Assembly: GCF_051195235.1 (NCBI RefSeq)
Contig: NZ_JBNFZM010000003.1
Location: 62,001 to 126,000 of the forward strand
Direction: 5' to 3'
Length of the DNA: 64,000 bases
Origin: Tateyamaria sp947503385
GTDB taxonomy: Bacteria > Pseudomonadota > Alphaproteobacteria > Rhodobacterales > Rhodobacteraceae
A model generated the notes under the pieces. The model was not told the DNA's origin and made no database searches. It saw only the letters and a list, made by a program, of their open reading frames with translations. Shown here in pieces: positions 1-8,117 of the stretch (the first letter of the stretch is position 1; each line of letters begins with the position of its first letter). The position numbers and the translations under genes are program-made.

Positions 1-1
1 C

Positions 2-688
2 CTGCAAGTGCGCGCGGGCGAAATCCTCGGCATTGCAGGCGTGGCAGGCAACGGCCAATCCGAATTGCTTGAGGTTCTGGGCGGCTATGCCACCGGCACC
101 GGTACAATCACCCTCAACGGCCAGCCCATCGACCTGACCGGCAAGAACTCCGACGGGCGGTCACGCCGGGCCAACGGCATCGCCCATGTGCCCGAAGACC
201 GCCAGCGCGAAGGCCTGATCATGGATTTTTCCGCGTGGGAGAACACAGCCTTCGGCTATCACCACGATCCGCGCTACGCGTCTGGCATCCTGATGAACAA
301 CGCCGCGATCAAGGCCGATACTCAGGAAAAGATGGACCGCTTTGACGTCCGCCCGCCCCATCCGCATCTTGCTGCCAAGAATTTCTCCGGTGGCAACCAG
401 CAAAAAATCGTTCTCGCCCGCGAGATCGAGCGCAACCCGGACTTGCTTTTGGTGGGCCAGCCCACCCGTGGCGTGGATATCGGTGCCATCGAATTCATCC
501 ACCAGCAGATTGTCGCCCTGCGCGATCAGGGCAAGGCGGTCCTGTTGGTCTCCGTCGAGCTTGAGGAAATCCTCGGCCTCGCTGACCGTGTTGCGGTTAT
601 GTTTGATGGTCAGATCATGGGCACACGCGCCGCCACCGATACGGATGAAAAGGAGCTGGGCCTCCTCATGGCGGGGGTGACGGCATGA
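2..688 (+). CDS. Nucleoside/sugar-type ABC transporter ATPase, C-terminal part (5' end outside window)
   Basis: This is the ATP-hydrolysing subunit of an importer for a nucleoside or related solute. The reading frame is open to the left edge, so only the second nucleotide-binding domain of the usual double-domain ATPase is present. It shows a degenerate Walker A (GVAGNGQSE, Gln for Lys), the signature NFSGGNQQK and the QPTRGVD segment in place of a canonical Walker B, all typical of the second domain in the RbsA/YufO/NupA group. Two permease genes follow on the same strand, giving the layout of a BmpA-type nucleoside importer. The solute is inferred; a simple sugar is the alternative. Confidence 0.9.
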   Translation: MQVRAGEILGIAGVAGNGQSELLEVLGGYATGTGTITLNGQPIDLTGKNSDGRSRRANGIAHVPEDRQREGLIMDFSAWENTAFGYHHDPRYASGILMNNAAIKADTQEKMDRFDVRPPHPHLAAKNFSGGNQQKIVLAREIERNPDLLLVGQPTRGVDIGAIEFIHQQIVALRDQGKAVLLVSVELEEILGLADRVAVMFDGQIMGTRAATDTDEKELGLLMAGVTA

Positions 689-689
689 C

Positions 690-747
690 TTCTTCTGACC
701 AAAAATACCATGGGGGCGTCGCGGCAGCGACGGGGGTGAAACCCCCC
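690..747 (+). repeat. Intergenic palindromic element, copy A
   Basis: A TTCTTCTGACCAAAAATACC box (692-711) is followed by two hairpins. The first is CGTCGC/GCGACG (717-722 with 727-732, loop GGCA) and the second GGGGG/CCCCC (732-736 with 742-746, loop TGAAA), then an A-run. The same box plus GC-rich hairpin recurs at 4661-4708 and 42425-42470. It sits between the ATPase and the first permease and might act as a processing or attenuation site. Confidence 0.6.
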
Positions 748-794
748 AAAAAATGGCGTGTGCGCAGCACTCAATCAGGAAACGGAGCGGGACG

Positions 795-1904
795 ATGGAT
801 GTAATGCCCAAATGGGCCGAGGTCATCCTCGTGCCGCTCATCTCCCTGATCCTCGCTGCGATCCTGTCGGCCCTCGTGATCCTCGCCATCGGCGAGGACC
901 CGGTGGCCGCTGTACGACTTATGATCACCGGTGCGCTGGGATCGACCTATGGCTGGGGCTATACGCTCTACTACGCCACAAATTTCATGTTCACGGGGCT
1001 CGCCGTCGCCATCGCCTTTCACGCGGGCCTGTTCAACATCGGTGGCGAAGGGCAGGCTATGCTGGGCGGGCTTGGCGTGGCGCTGGTGTGCCTGTTCATC
1101 CCGTGGCCGCACTGGTCCATGGCGCTGATTGCCGCCGTCGTCGGTTCTGCCGTGTTTGGTGCGCTTTGGGCCGCGATACCGGCCTATCTTCAGGCCAGCC
1201 GGGGCAGCCATATCGTGATCACCACGATCATGTTCAACTTCATCGCCGCTGCGGTCCTGAACTACATGCTGGTGAACGTGCTGCGCCCCGCGGGCAGTAT
1301 GGATCCCGCCACCGCCCGCTTTGACGAGGCGGTGCACCTGCCCTCCCTGCACGAGATGCTGGCCCCCATCGGCATCAACTTTTCCAAGGCTGCTCCGGCC
1401 AATGTGTCGCTCGTGGTCGCTCTGATCGCCTGCGTGCTGGTGTGGTTGCTGATCTGGCGCACGCCTCTGGGCCTCGAAATACGATCCTTCGGCAAATCAC
1501 ACCGGGCGGCGCGATATGCAGGCATCGGGGCAGTGCGCATCACCATGATCGCCATGCTGCTGTCCGGCGGGCTGGCGGGCATGATGGCCATCAACAATGT
1601 CATGGGCGAGGCCGAGCGCCTCGTGCTGAACGCCGTCGAAGGGGCGGGCTTTATCGGCATCGCCGTGGCCCTGATGGGGCGCAGCCATCCGTTTGGCGTC
1701 TTTCTTGCCGCGATTCTCTTTGGGTTTCTCTATCAGGGCGGGGCTGAACTTGCGCTCTGGACGTCAATCCCGCGCGAGTTGATTGTCGTCATTCAGGCGC
1801 TCGTGATCCTGTTCACGGGCGCGCTCGACAATATGGTGCGGATGCCGCTGGAACGGATGTTTCTTGCCATGCGCCGCCGCCCGAATGTGCAGGCGGGGGA
1901 GTAA
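795..1904 (+). CDS. ABC transporter permease, nucleoside/simple sugar type
   Basis: A polytopic inner-membrane permease of the BPD_transp_2 family (369 aa), one half of the transport channel. Hydrophobic helices run through the whole chain, and the GLFNIGGEGQ motif near residues 77-86 is characteristic of YufP-type nucleoside permeases. An ATG 42 bases further upstream (753) is in frame. The start at 795 is preferred because GGAGCGGG lies just before it and the protein then begins MDVMPKWAE, like its relatives. The second permease follows after 3 bases, so the two are surely co-transcribed. Confidence 0.9.
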   Translation: MDVMPKWAEVILVPLISLILAAILSALVILAIGEDPVAAVRLMITGALGSTYGWGYTLYYATNFMFTGLAVAIAFHAGLFNIGGEGQAMLGGLGVALVCLFIPWPHWSMALIAAVVGSAVFGALWAAIPAYLQASRGSHIVITTIMFNFIAAAVLNYMLVNVLRPAGSMDPATARFDEAVHLPSLHEMLAPIGINFSKAAPANVSLVVALIACVLVWLLIWRTPLGLEIRSFGKSHRAARYAGIGAVRITMIAMLLSGGLAGMMAINNVMGEAERLVLNAVEGAGFIGIAVALMGRSHPFGVFLAAILFGFLYQGGAELALWTSIPRELIVVIQALVILFTGALDNMVRMPLERMFLAMRRRPNVQAGE

Positions 1905-1907
1905 GAC

Positions 1908-2873
1908 ATGGATTTCCTGACCCTCATTCAGATCCTCGACAGTTCCGTGCGCCTCGCCACGCCACTGCTGCTGGCCTGCCTTGCCGGACTGTTTTCGGAA
2001 CGTGCGGGCATCTTCGACATTGGGCTTGAGGGCAAGATGCTGGCCGCGGCCATGTTCTCTGCTGCGACCGCTGCTATCACCGGCAATGTCTGGCTGGGCT
2101 TGCTGGCAGGCATCGGCGCGTCGATGTTTCTGTCGATCATTCACGGGCTGGCCTCCATCACCTTCCGCGGCAACCAACTGATTTCCGGCGTTGCGATCAA
2201 TTTCCTCGCCGCTGGCATCACTGTGCTGGTAGCGCAGGACTGGTTCAGCCAAGGCGGGCGCACCCCGCAATTGTCCGGTGCTGGCCGGTTCGAAGGGTTT
2301 GACCTGCCCTTTGCCGACAGCCTAGGCAGTGTCCCGATTTTTGGCCCGACCTATTCCGAACTGGTCTCGGGCCACTCCATCCTCGTGTATATCGCGTTCC
2401 TTGCGGTGCCCGCGACATGGTACGTCCTGTTCCGCACCCGGTTTGGCCTTCGCCTGCGCGCTGTGGGCGAAAACCCCGCAGCGGTGGACACTGCGGGCGT
2501 ATCTGTGGTTGGCCTGCGCTATGCCGCTGTGGCGATCTGTGGCGTGCTCTGCGGGATTGCGGGGGCCTATCTCGCCACGGCCCTGCAAGCGGGGTTCGTC
2601 AAGGACATGACGGCGGGCCGTGGTTTTATCGCTCTCGCGGCTCTGATCTTCGCCAAATGGCGGCCTTGGTCCGCGCTATGGACTTGTCTGCTGTTTGGCT
2701 TTTTGCAAGCCATCGCACTGCGGTTCCAGAACATCGATCTGGGTGTGATCACGGTGCCGGTTCAGTTGATGGACGCCCTGCCCTATATCCTTGTGGTCGT
2801 GATCCTTGCCGGTGTCGGTGGCAAGGCGATCCCGCCGCGGGCCGGTGGCGAACCCTATGTGAAAGAGCGCTGA
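1908..2873 (+). CDS. ABC transporter permease, second subunit
   Basis: The second polytopic permease (321 aa) of the same importer, YufQ-like. The segment ERAGIFDIGLEGKML near residues 31-45 is the counterpart of GLFNIGGEGQ in its neighbour and is typical of the family. A GGGGGAG Shine-Dalgarno sequence overlaps the end of the upstream gene. With the ATPase and first permease it should form a heterodimeric channel. No solute-binding protein gene is in the window; it is expected to the left of the edge. Confidence 0.9.
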   Translation: MDFLTLIQILDSSVRLATPLLLACLAGLFSERAGIFDIGLEGKMLAAAMFSAATAAITGNVWLGLLAGIGASMFLSIIHGLASITFRGNQLISGVAINFLAAGITVLVAQDWFSQGGRTPQLSGAGRFEGFDLPFADSLGSVPIFGPTYSELVSGHSILVYIAFLAVPATWYVLFRTRFGLRLRAVGENPAAVDTAGVSVVGLRYAAVAICGVLCGIAGAYLATALQAGFVKDMTAGRGFIALAALIFAKWRPWSALWTCLLFGFLQAIALRFQNIDLGVITVPVQLMDALPYILVVVILAGVGGKAIPPRAGGEPYVKER

Positions 2874-2968
2874 GCCGATAAGGCCAGTTCCCCGCTTTTT
2901 TCGTTCCAGATTGCTGCGCGGCGGCAAGACCCCTTGATTTCTGCGAAGCGCAGGGACTAACAGGGTCC

Positions 2969-3886
2969 ATGCAAATCTACCTGCCCATCGCCGAGGTATC
3001 GGTCAACGCCTTCCTGCTTTTGGGGCTGGGCGGGCTGGTGGGCATTCTGTCAGGCATGTTTGGCGTTGGCGGCGGCTTTCTCATGACGCCCCTGCTGTTC
3101 TTTATTGGCATCCCACCGGCCGTGGCCGTGGCGACCGAGGCCAACCAGATCGTCGCCTCTTCCTTTTCCGGCGTGCTTGCGCATCTCAGGCGAAAGACGG
3201 TGGACCTCAGGATGGGCACCGTGCTGCTCATCGGCGGGCTTGTCGGGGCGGCACTGGGTGTTCTGCTGTTCAACTATCTCAAGTCGCTGGGGCAAGTCGA
3301 TCTGCTTGTGCGGCTGTGCTACGTGGTCTTTCTGGGTGTGATCGGCGGGCTGATGTTCATCGAAAGCCTCAACGCGATCCGCAAGACCAATCGCGGCACG
3401 GCCCTGCCCAAGCGCAAGAAACACGGGCTGATACACAAACTGCCATTCAAGATGCGGTTCCGGGTGTCGGGCCTCTACATCTCGGTCATCCCTCCCCTGC
3501 TCGTGGGTTTGTGTGTGGGCGTGCTGGCCGCGATCATGGGGGTGGGCGGCGGGTTCATCATGGTGCCTGCGATGATCTACCTGCTGGGAATGCCCACCAA
3601 GGTGGTGGTGGGCACGTCACTGTTCCAGATCATCTTTGTTACCGGTTTCACCACTATGCTGCACGCGACCACGAACTATACCGTGGACGTGATGCTGGCC
3701 GTTCTGTTGCTGGTTGGCGGTGTGATCGGCGCGCAAATCGGCACCCGTATCGGCGTCAAAATGAAAGCCGAACAACTGCGCATCCTGCTGGCGATGATGG
3801 TGCTGGCTGTTTGTGGCAAACTGGCCTTTGATCTGCTGGTCATGCCATCAGAGCTGTACAGCGTCGGAAAGGCAGGGGGCCACTGA
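2969..3886 (+). CDS. TauE/SafE family sulfite exporter-like membrane protein
   Basis: An integral membrane protein of 305 aa with two similar halves. Each half has a glycine-rich segment (GMFGVGGGFLMTP near residue 30 and AAIMGVGGGFIMVP near 190), the hallmark of the TauE/SafE (DUF81) family, which exports small organic acids or sulfite. Its stop overlaps the start of the TIGR02186 gene by one base, a pairing common in alphaproteobacteria. The substrate cannot be told from the sequence. A second, shorter family member lies at 26785-27540. Confidence 0.88.
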   Translation: MQIYLPIAEVSVNAFLLLGLGGLVGILSGMFGVGGGFLMTPLLFFIGIPPAVAVATEANQIVASSFSGVLAHLRRKTVDLRMGTVLLIGGLVGAALGVLLFNYLKSLGQVDLLVRLCYVVFLGVIGGLMFIESLNAIRKTNRGTALPKRKKHGLIHKLPFKMRFRVSGLYISVIPPLLVGLCVGVLAAIMGVGGGFIMVPAMIYLLGMPTKVVVGTSLFQIIFVTGFTTMLHATTNYTVDVMLAVLLLVGGVIGAQIGTRIGVKMKAEQLRILLAMMVLAVCGKLAFDLLVMPSELYSVGKAGGH

Positions 3887-4635
3887 TGCGTTGGGTGCTG
3901 GCCCTTTTCCTCATGGTGCTGCCGGCAGCCGCCGAAGAGGTCGTGCTGGGCCTGTCGCAAAAAGAGGTTGCCATCACGACCAGCTTTGACGGCTCGGAAA
4001 TCCTGATCTTTGGCGCAATCAAGCGTGACGCGCCCCCGCCACCCGGACAGCTTGGCGTTCTGGTTACCATTGCGGGCCCGGCGGAGCCGGTTTCCGTGCG
4101 CCGCAAGGAGCGCCGCTATGGTATCTGGGTCAACACCGAAGAGGTGCAATTGGAAGGCGCGCCAAGCTACTATGCCGTGGCGACAAGCGCACCGCTGGAC
4201 GACGTGCTGAGCATTCGTGACAACCTTGAACACCGCGTCACGGTGCCGAGCCTGCTGCGCAGCCTGACGGTCCCCAGTTCGGTTCTGGACGCAAGCGCCT
4301 ACGTTGCGGCGCTGATCCGCGTGCGGCAGGACGCCGGGATCTACCAAGAGCTTGAAGGTCAGGTCGTTGTCGATCAGGAATCGCTGTTTCGCACGCGCAT
4401 CGCCCTGCCCGCCGCGCTAACAGAGGGCGCATATCAGACCCGCATCCTGCTGACGCGCGACGGAGCGGTTGTATCGCGCTATGATACGACCATTGAGGTG
4501 CGCAAGGTCGGGTTGGAACGCTGGCTGTACAGTATGAGCCGCGAGAACCCGTTTTGGTACGGGATCATGTCACTGGCCATCGCCATCGCCGCTGGCTGGG
4601 GCGCGTCAGCGGTCTTTTCTCTGATCCGAAACTGA
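3886..4635 (+). CDS. TIGR02186 family protein, exported with C-terminal membrane anchor
   Basis: A protein of 249 aa with a cleavable signal peptide (about residues 1-16, ending LPAAAEE). It has a beta-rich periplasmic body and one C-terminal transmembrane helix (about 225-245). The family is usually encoded next to a TauE/SafE exporter, as here, where the start codon overlaps the exporter stop. This suggests a periplasmic accessory subunit for that exporter. The biochemical role is not known. Confidence 0.82.
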   Translation: MRWVLALFLMVLPAAAEEVVLGLSQKEVAITTSFDGSEILIFGAIKRDAPPPPGQLGVLVTIAGPAEPVSVRRKERRYGIWVNTEEVQLEGAPSYYAVATSAPLDDVLSIRDNLEHRVTVPSLLRSLTVPSSVLDASAYVAALIRVRQDAGIYQELEGQVVVDQESLFRTRIALPAALTEGAYQTRILLTRDGAVVSRYDTTIEVRKVGLERWLYSMSRENPFWYGIMSLAIAIAAGWGASAVFSLIRN

Positions 4636-4660
4636 CGGCACGGCCTGTGACGCGCAGGAA

Positions 4661-4708
4661 CGAGGGGCCAGCCCCTCGCGCTCCCCGTGGTATTTTTAGT
4701 CAGAAGAA
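4661..4708 (-). repeat. Intergenic palindromic element, copy B
   Basis: Reverse-oriented copy of the element at 690-747. The hairpin CGAGGGG-CCAG-CCCCTCG (4661-4678) is followed by the complement of TTCTTCTGACTAAAAATACC (about 4689-4708). The box differs from copy A at one position. It lies between convergent genes (TIGR02186 and the helicase), where it could serve as a terminator. Confidence 0.6.
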
Positions 4709-4713
4709 ACGGA

Positions 4714-6240
4714 TCAATCTTCGGTTGGTTCGCTGAGGGTCAGGGGGGCCGCTGGAGTGCTGCGCAGATCGTCAATCGTCAGCGGCGCAGATGGCTTGGC
4801 CAGCCGGTTGCGTACAACCCAGATCAGCCGTTCCTGTGCCCGCGTGATTGCCACATAGGCCAGCCGTTTCCACAAGGGTTGGCCTGCTTCGGTCCGGCCC
4901 ATGCGGGCGGCGGTGTAAAGGTCGGGGGCAAAGACCTGCACAGTTTTCCACTGGCTGCCTTGTGCCTTGTGGATGGTTACGGCCGCTCCGTGGAGAAAAG
5001 CAGCGCCCATGCGGGCTGCATAGGGGATAAACGGCTCTTCCTCATCGGGTTTTTCTATTTTCACGATGGACGCGGCGGACACTTGCGGGTCCTCGGCCCC
5101 CATCACGTGCAAGCGCGAGAAGCCCGGCTTGCGCCCCTCGCCGAGATAGATGACCTGCGCGCCTTTGATCAGCCCACGCGCCTCGAGGTCGAGCCGTTTT
5201 TTCCTATGTTTCAGAGGCAGTTCCAGCCCGTCGCAAATCAAGGGCTCGCCTTCCAGCAGGCGATCATCCGGGGCCCCGTACACGGTGCGAAACGCTTGAA
5301 TCAGCCGGACGCGGGTGACATTGCGCCAGACAAGTGCGGGGCTGCGCGCCATCAGGTCAACTTCGACCCGTTGGCCCCAGACCACGCGGTCATCGCGCGC
5401 TGCGGCGTCTTCGACCATGCGTTCGAACCGGTGGAAATCCACCTCTGGATCAGCCAGCGCATGGGCCAGATCGAGGATCGGGTTGTCTGCCGCTTGCCGG
5501 TGGATACGGCCAAGGTTCAGCACCCGAGGTGCGGGCAGGCTGTCGAAGACCATGGCACCTGACTGGTTCACCGGGGCAAGCTGCGCGGGATCACCAAACA
5601 GCAGGAGTGTCGGAAAGATTTCCTTGAGATCCTCGAACTGGCGGTCATCCAGCATTGAGGCTTCATCCACGAACCCGATATCGAGCGGTTCCTCGCGCCG
5701 TTTCCAACCCGTGATAAAGTCCGAGCCGCGCAGGCCCGCCGCCGCCAAGGCACCGGGAATCGATTTGTTGTTCTGGAAAAAGGCGGAAGCGCGGTCCAGT
5801 GCCTCTTCGGTCAGCCCCTCGACCTCGGGACGTTCGCCATTGCCAGCCAGCCATTCCGCGATGCGCTCGTATTCGGGGTCATAGACCGGAGTATAGAGGA
5901 TACGGTGGATCGTGGTGGCCGGCACACCGCGAAAGCGAAGCACGCTTGCCGCCTTGTTCGTCGGCGCAAGGATGGCCAGCGTGCGTTTGTCCCGGCGCTT
6001 GCGACTTTCGTAGTCGCCCGACACGACCTCGACCCCTGCCCCTTCAAGCGCCTTGTAGAGTTCGGACAGCAACATGGTCTTGCCCGACCCCGCCTTGCCC
6101 GTCACGGCCATCACCGACGTGGCCGAAGATTTGGACGGCGTCAGCAGCGCGTCGTCGAGGTCTATTCCCGCGCCCCGCAGCATTTCGGTGACACTGTCAA
6201 AGGCGCTGGCCTGATCGTCGGAGAGGGCAAGATTGGTCAT
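4714..6240 (-). CDS. RecD/Dda-like superfamily 1 ATP-dependent DNA helicase
   Basis: An SF1B-type helicase of 508 aa. In order: Walker A GKAGSGKT (residues 48-55), motif Ia LAPTNKAA (91-98), Walker B VDEAS (191-195), motif III FGDPAQLAP (about 215-223), motif V HKAQGSQW (about 425) and motif VI YVAITRAQ near the C-terminus (UvrD_C_2 fold). It lacks the long N-terminal domain of RecD2, so it is closer to phage Dda-like or short RecD-like helicases. A role in DNA repair or replication-fork processing is inferred. It is transcribed alone and converges with TIGR02186. Confidence 0.85.
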   Translation of the reverse strand: MTNLALSDDQASAFDSVTEMLRGAGIDLDDALLTPSKSSATSVMAVTGKAGSGKTMLLSELYKALEGAGVEVVSGDYESRKRRDKRTLAILAPTNKAASVLRFRGVPATTIHRILYTPVYDPEYERIAEWLAGNGERPEVEGLTEEALDRASAFFQNNKSIPGALAAAGLRGSDFITGWKRREEPLDIGFVDEASMLDDRQFEDLKEIFPTLLLFGDPAQLAPVNQSGAMVFDSLPAPRVLNLGRIHRQAADNPILDLAHALADPEVDFHRFERMVEDAAARDDRVVWGQRVEVDLMARSPALVWRNVTRVRLIQAFRTVYGAPDDRLLEGEPLICDGLELPLKHRKKRLDLEARGLIKGAQVIYLGEGRKPGFSRLHVMGAEDPQVSAASIVKIEKPDEEEPFIPYAARMGAAFLHGAAVTIHKAQGSQWKTVQVFAPDLYTAARMGRTEAGQPLWKRLAYVAITRAQERLIWVVRNRLAKPSAPLTIDDLRSTPAAPLTLSEPTED

Positions 6241-6281
6241 GGCGCGACCCTATAGGCCACTTCCGACAGGGACCAGACGGC

Positions 6282-6917
6282 TTAGGCGCTTTGGGCAAAG
6301 CTGGGGTGTGTTTGGGTGCCAAAGGCGCGGTCAAACCACTGACGCGATTGCGCAAGGGATATCCCGGCCCGCGCGGCCACCCGAGACGCGGCGTCAGGGT
6401 CAAAATGCCAAAGGCCCACGCTGATCTGGTCGCGGCCAGTGCCGGCACTGCCGAGCACCTCGGGCGAGGATCCGATCATGCGGTAGATGCGCACCATGCG
6501 GGCATCGAACACGCCAACGAAATGTTCCACGCCAAAGTTTTGCATGATCTCACCACCACCCAGCATGAGCGCAGCCGCCACATGTCCCCCCGCGCCGCGC
6601 GCGAGGCAAAAGCGGGTGCATTCCCAGATCAGCGGGCTGGTCACGGGACCCGAAATCAGTTCACCGAAATGCTCGTTCACCATGGTCCGCCCGGTGGTGG
6701 GCAAGAACCGCATGGACCCGCCATGGCGCCCGTCAGGTTCTTCCCAGATCACGTAGAGAGGGTTTAGTTGGTCGTACTGGTCACGCTCTTGCCCGTCGCC
6801 GTCAATGTCCACATCCCAACCAAGACGTGTCTTGAACTGATCGGCACGGTCTTCGAACATTGTGCGGGCCAAAAGGGGATAGTCGGCGAGGTCGGACGCA
6901 TAAACGTAGCGCAGCAT
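6282..6917 (-). CDS. Acyl-homoserine-lactone synthase (LuxI family)
   Basis: Makes an N-acyl-homoserine lactone signal from S-adenosylmethionine and an acyl carrier. All invariant LuxI residues are visible in an expected register: R24, F28, W34, D46, D49, R70, E99 and R102. The frame extends six codons upstream to a TTG, but AAGGAG lies in that extension, eight bases before ATG 6917, so translation should start at 6917 (211 aa). The luxR-type gene lies 112 bases upstream on the same strand, making this the synthase of a cognate pair. Acyl-chain length cannot be predicted. Confidence 0.93.
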   Translation of the reverse strand: MLRYVYASDLADYPLLARTMFEDRADQFKTRLGWDVDIDGDGQERDQYDQLNPLYVIWEEPDGRHGGSMRFLPTTGRTMVNEHFGELISGPVTSPLIWECTRFCLARGAGGHVAAALMLGGGEIMQNFGVEHFVGVFDARMVRIYRMIGSSPEVLGSAGTGRDQISVGLWHFDPDAASRVAARAGISLAQSRQWFDRAFGTQTHPSFAQSA

Positions 6918-6970
6918 TGGTGGACTCCTTGTCAAACCGGGGCAGGTATGACTGAAATACTACCGATACG

Positions 6971-7014
6971 TGCGTTAACGTCTACTACCACCCGCGTACG
7001 GTGCAATCCTGCAC
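6971..7014 (-). promoter_or_regulatory. Possible control region of luxI
   Basis: Between luxR and luxI there is TGCGTTAAC (6971-6979), which matches TGTGTTAAC upstream of the luxR cassette (7954-7962) at 8 of 9 positions. There is also a short inverted repeat GTGCA-ATCC-TGCAC (7001-7014). A canonical 20-bp lux box with CTG/CAG ends was not seen. These are candidate sites only. Confidence 0.25.
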
Positions 7015-7029
7015 AGCGCAACAGGCCGC

Positions 7030-7761
7030 TCAGACGACGATCAAACCGCGGCTCATGGCGCGGGCGACGGCATGTGTTGTGTTCAGCGCCCCCAATTTGA
7101 ACCGCGCGCTTTCGATATAGACCCGCAGCGTATGCTCGGAAATCGACAGCGTGTCGGCGACCTGTGCGCGGCTGTAGCCCATGGCTAGCAATGTCATCGC
7201 GTCCACCTCACGCGGGCTGAGGGCCTGGGATTGTTCTGGCGTGCGGTCGGGTTCGAGCTCCAGTGCTTTTTGGTTAAAGTCGTGGGCGATCAAGATAAGA
7301 TCGCGGCGATGCGTTTCGGTCCAGTTTGCCCACGTGTCATCATTGCATGAGTGGCTGATGGTAAAGAGTGCGAATTGTCCGTTCGGCCCCCGGATCGGCA
7401 CCGAAAACCCCTGATTGCCAACCCCGTATGCGATGGCTTCGGCCTGAAACGCGCGGGCGGCCTTGCTTGACCAATCGAGGCGCTTCCAGTCCACTGGGTG
7501 AAACCGTTGAAAACACCCGACAATGACCGGATCAACGCGCAGGTAGTTCTGCTCGAGATACCGTTCCCGCCACGCGTCCGAGTAGGTGCCGCAACCATAC
7601 TGATCCCCGGCGGAGTCGACCCAGTGGTACACCACATGATCAATCCCGTAATGGTCCCGTATTTGTTCTGACGCGCGCTGGAGGGCCTCAAGACCGTCAG
7701 CTTGCTCCAGCTCCTCCAAAATGAATTCCAACGGCTGTTTCGCCATTGCTGCGCTGACCAT
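7030..7761 (-). CDS. LuxR-type autoinducer-binding transcriptional regulator
   Basis: A quorum-sensing regulator of 243 aa. It has an N-terminal autoinducer-binding domain (about 15-165, including W64, Y68, D77 and P78 in the ligand-pocket pattern) and a C-terminal GerE helix-turn-helix (about 178-240, SPREVDAMTLLAMGYS). GAAGGA lies eight bases before ATG 7761, supporting this start. The start lies inside the upstream small gene (65-base overlap), so the two are probably translationally coupled. With luxI directly downstream it is the likely signal receptor. Confidence 0.92.
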   Translation of the reverse strand: MVSAAMAKQPLEFILEELEQADGLEALQRASEQIRDHYGIDHVVYHWVDSAGDQYGCGTYSDAWRERYLEQNYLRVDPVIVGCFQRFHPVDWKRLDWSSKAARAFQAEAIAYGVGNQGFSVPIRGPNGQFALFTISHSCNDDTWANWTETHRRDLILIAHDFNQKALELEPDRTPEQSQALSPREVDAMTLLAMGYSRAQVADTLSISEHTLRVYIESARFKLGALNTTHAVARAMSRGLIVV

Positions 7762-7903
7762 GCTGCGTATCCTTCATCGCGGCGATCTCGGCCAACGCCA
7801 CAATTGCCGTGTCATCCAGCTGCTCAGCCAAGGCCGGCATCCCGTTTGCATGGGCAAATGTTTTAAGGTCAGCGAGAACGTCCAGTATCCAGTCACTTTT
7901 CAT
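7697..7903 (-). CDS. Small protein overlapping luxR
   Basis: A 68-aa protein beginning MKSDWILDVLADLKTFA and rich in leucine and alanine. It is mostly helical, with no signal peptide and no recognised domain. I recall similar small proteins (MK-x-W-I-x-D-VL-x-DL) beside luxR genes in other roseobacters, which supports a real gene. Its 3' end overlaps luxR in another frame. An in-frame GTG four codons upstream is less likely. A role in the quorum-sensing circuit is inferred only from position. Confidence 0.6.
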   Translation of the reverse strand: MKSDWILDVLADLKTFAHANGMPALAEQLDDTAIVALAEIAAMKDTQHGQRSNGETAVGIHFGGAGAS

Positions 7904-7925
7904 GGTCAGAGTCACTTCTCATTGG

Positions 7926-7941
7926 TTAACGAAAGATTAAC
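7926..7941 (+). promoter_or_regulatory. Perfect CtrA-type box (TTAA-N7-TTAAC)
   Basis: TTAACGAAAGATTAAC fits the CtrA consensus TTAA-N7-TTAAC exactly, and the reverse strand fits equally well. It lies 23-38 bases upstream of the small gene that opens the luxR cassette. Binding by CtrA is inferred from the consensus known in Caulobacter and Rhodobacteraceae. Confidence 0.55.
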
Positions 7942-7961
7942 ACAACTATAGCATGTGTTAA
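7937..7961 (-). promoter_or_regulatory. Operator-like inverted repeat upstream of luxR cassette
   Basis: Perfect 8-bp arms TTAACACA (7937-7944) and TGTGTTAA (7954-7961) flank nine bases. On the minus strand the spacer contains TATAGT, a plausible -10 hexamer for the luxR cassette. A regulator bound here would overlap the promoter and also the CtrA-type box. Confidence 0.45.
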
Positions 7962-8044
7962 CTTCCCTTGAAAATTCACGTATTTCTCCTCCCCAAAAAT
8001 GGTGAGGTCGCAAATTTTAAGTGTTTGAAACGGTTGGACCGGTC

Positions 8045-8091
8045 AAAAAACGCAAAACGCCCGCGCCACCATAGGGTGATTCGCGGGCGTT
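8045..8091 (-). terminator. Intrinsic terminator of ccr
   Basis: Read on the minus strand, a 10-bp stem AACGCCCGCG/CGCGGGCGTT (8056-8065 with 8082-8091, 16-base loop) runs into TTTTGCGTTTTTTG. It lies just after the ccr stop codon. Confidence 0.8.
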
Positions 8092-8117
8092 TCACACTCA
8101 CCTTAAGCGTGTGACCG

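Noticed and set aside
1215..1222. Single GTGATCAC octamers in coding DNA (also 2745-2752, 18791-18798, 35187-35194)
   Set aside because: They are unpaired and encode ordinary residues within genes, so they were not counted as regulatory sites.
6918..6935. TTG start giving luxI six extra residues
   Set aside because: Those codons contain the AAGGAG ribosome-binding site for the ATG at 6917.
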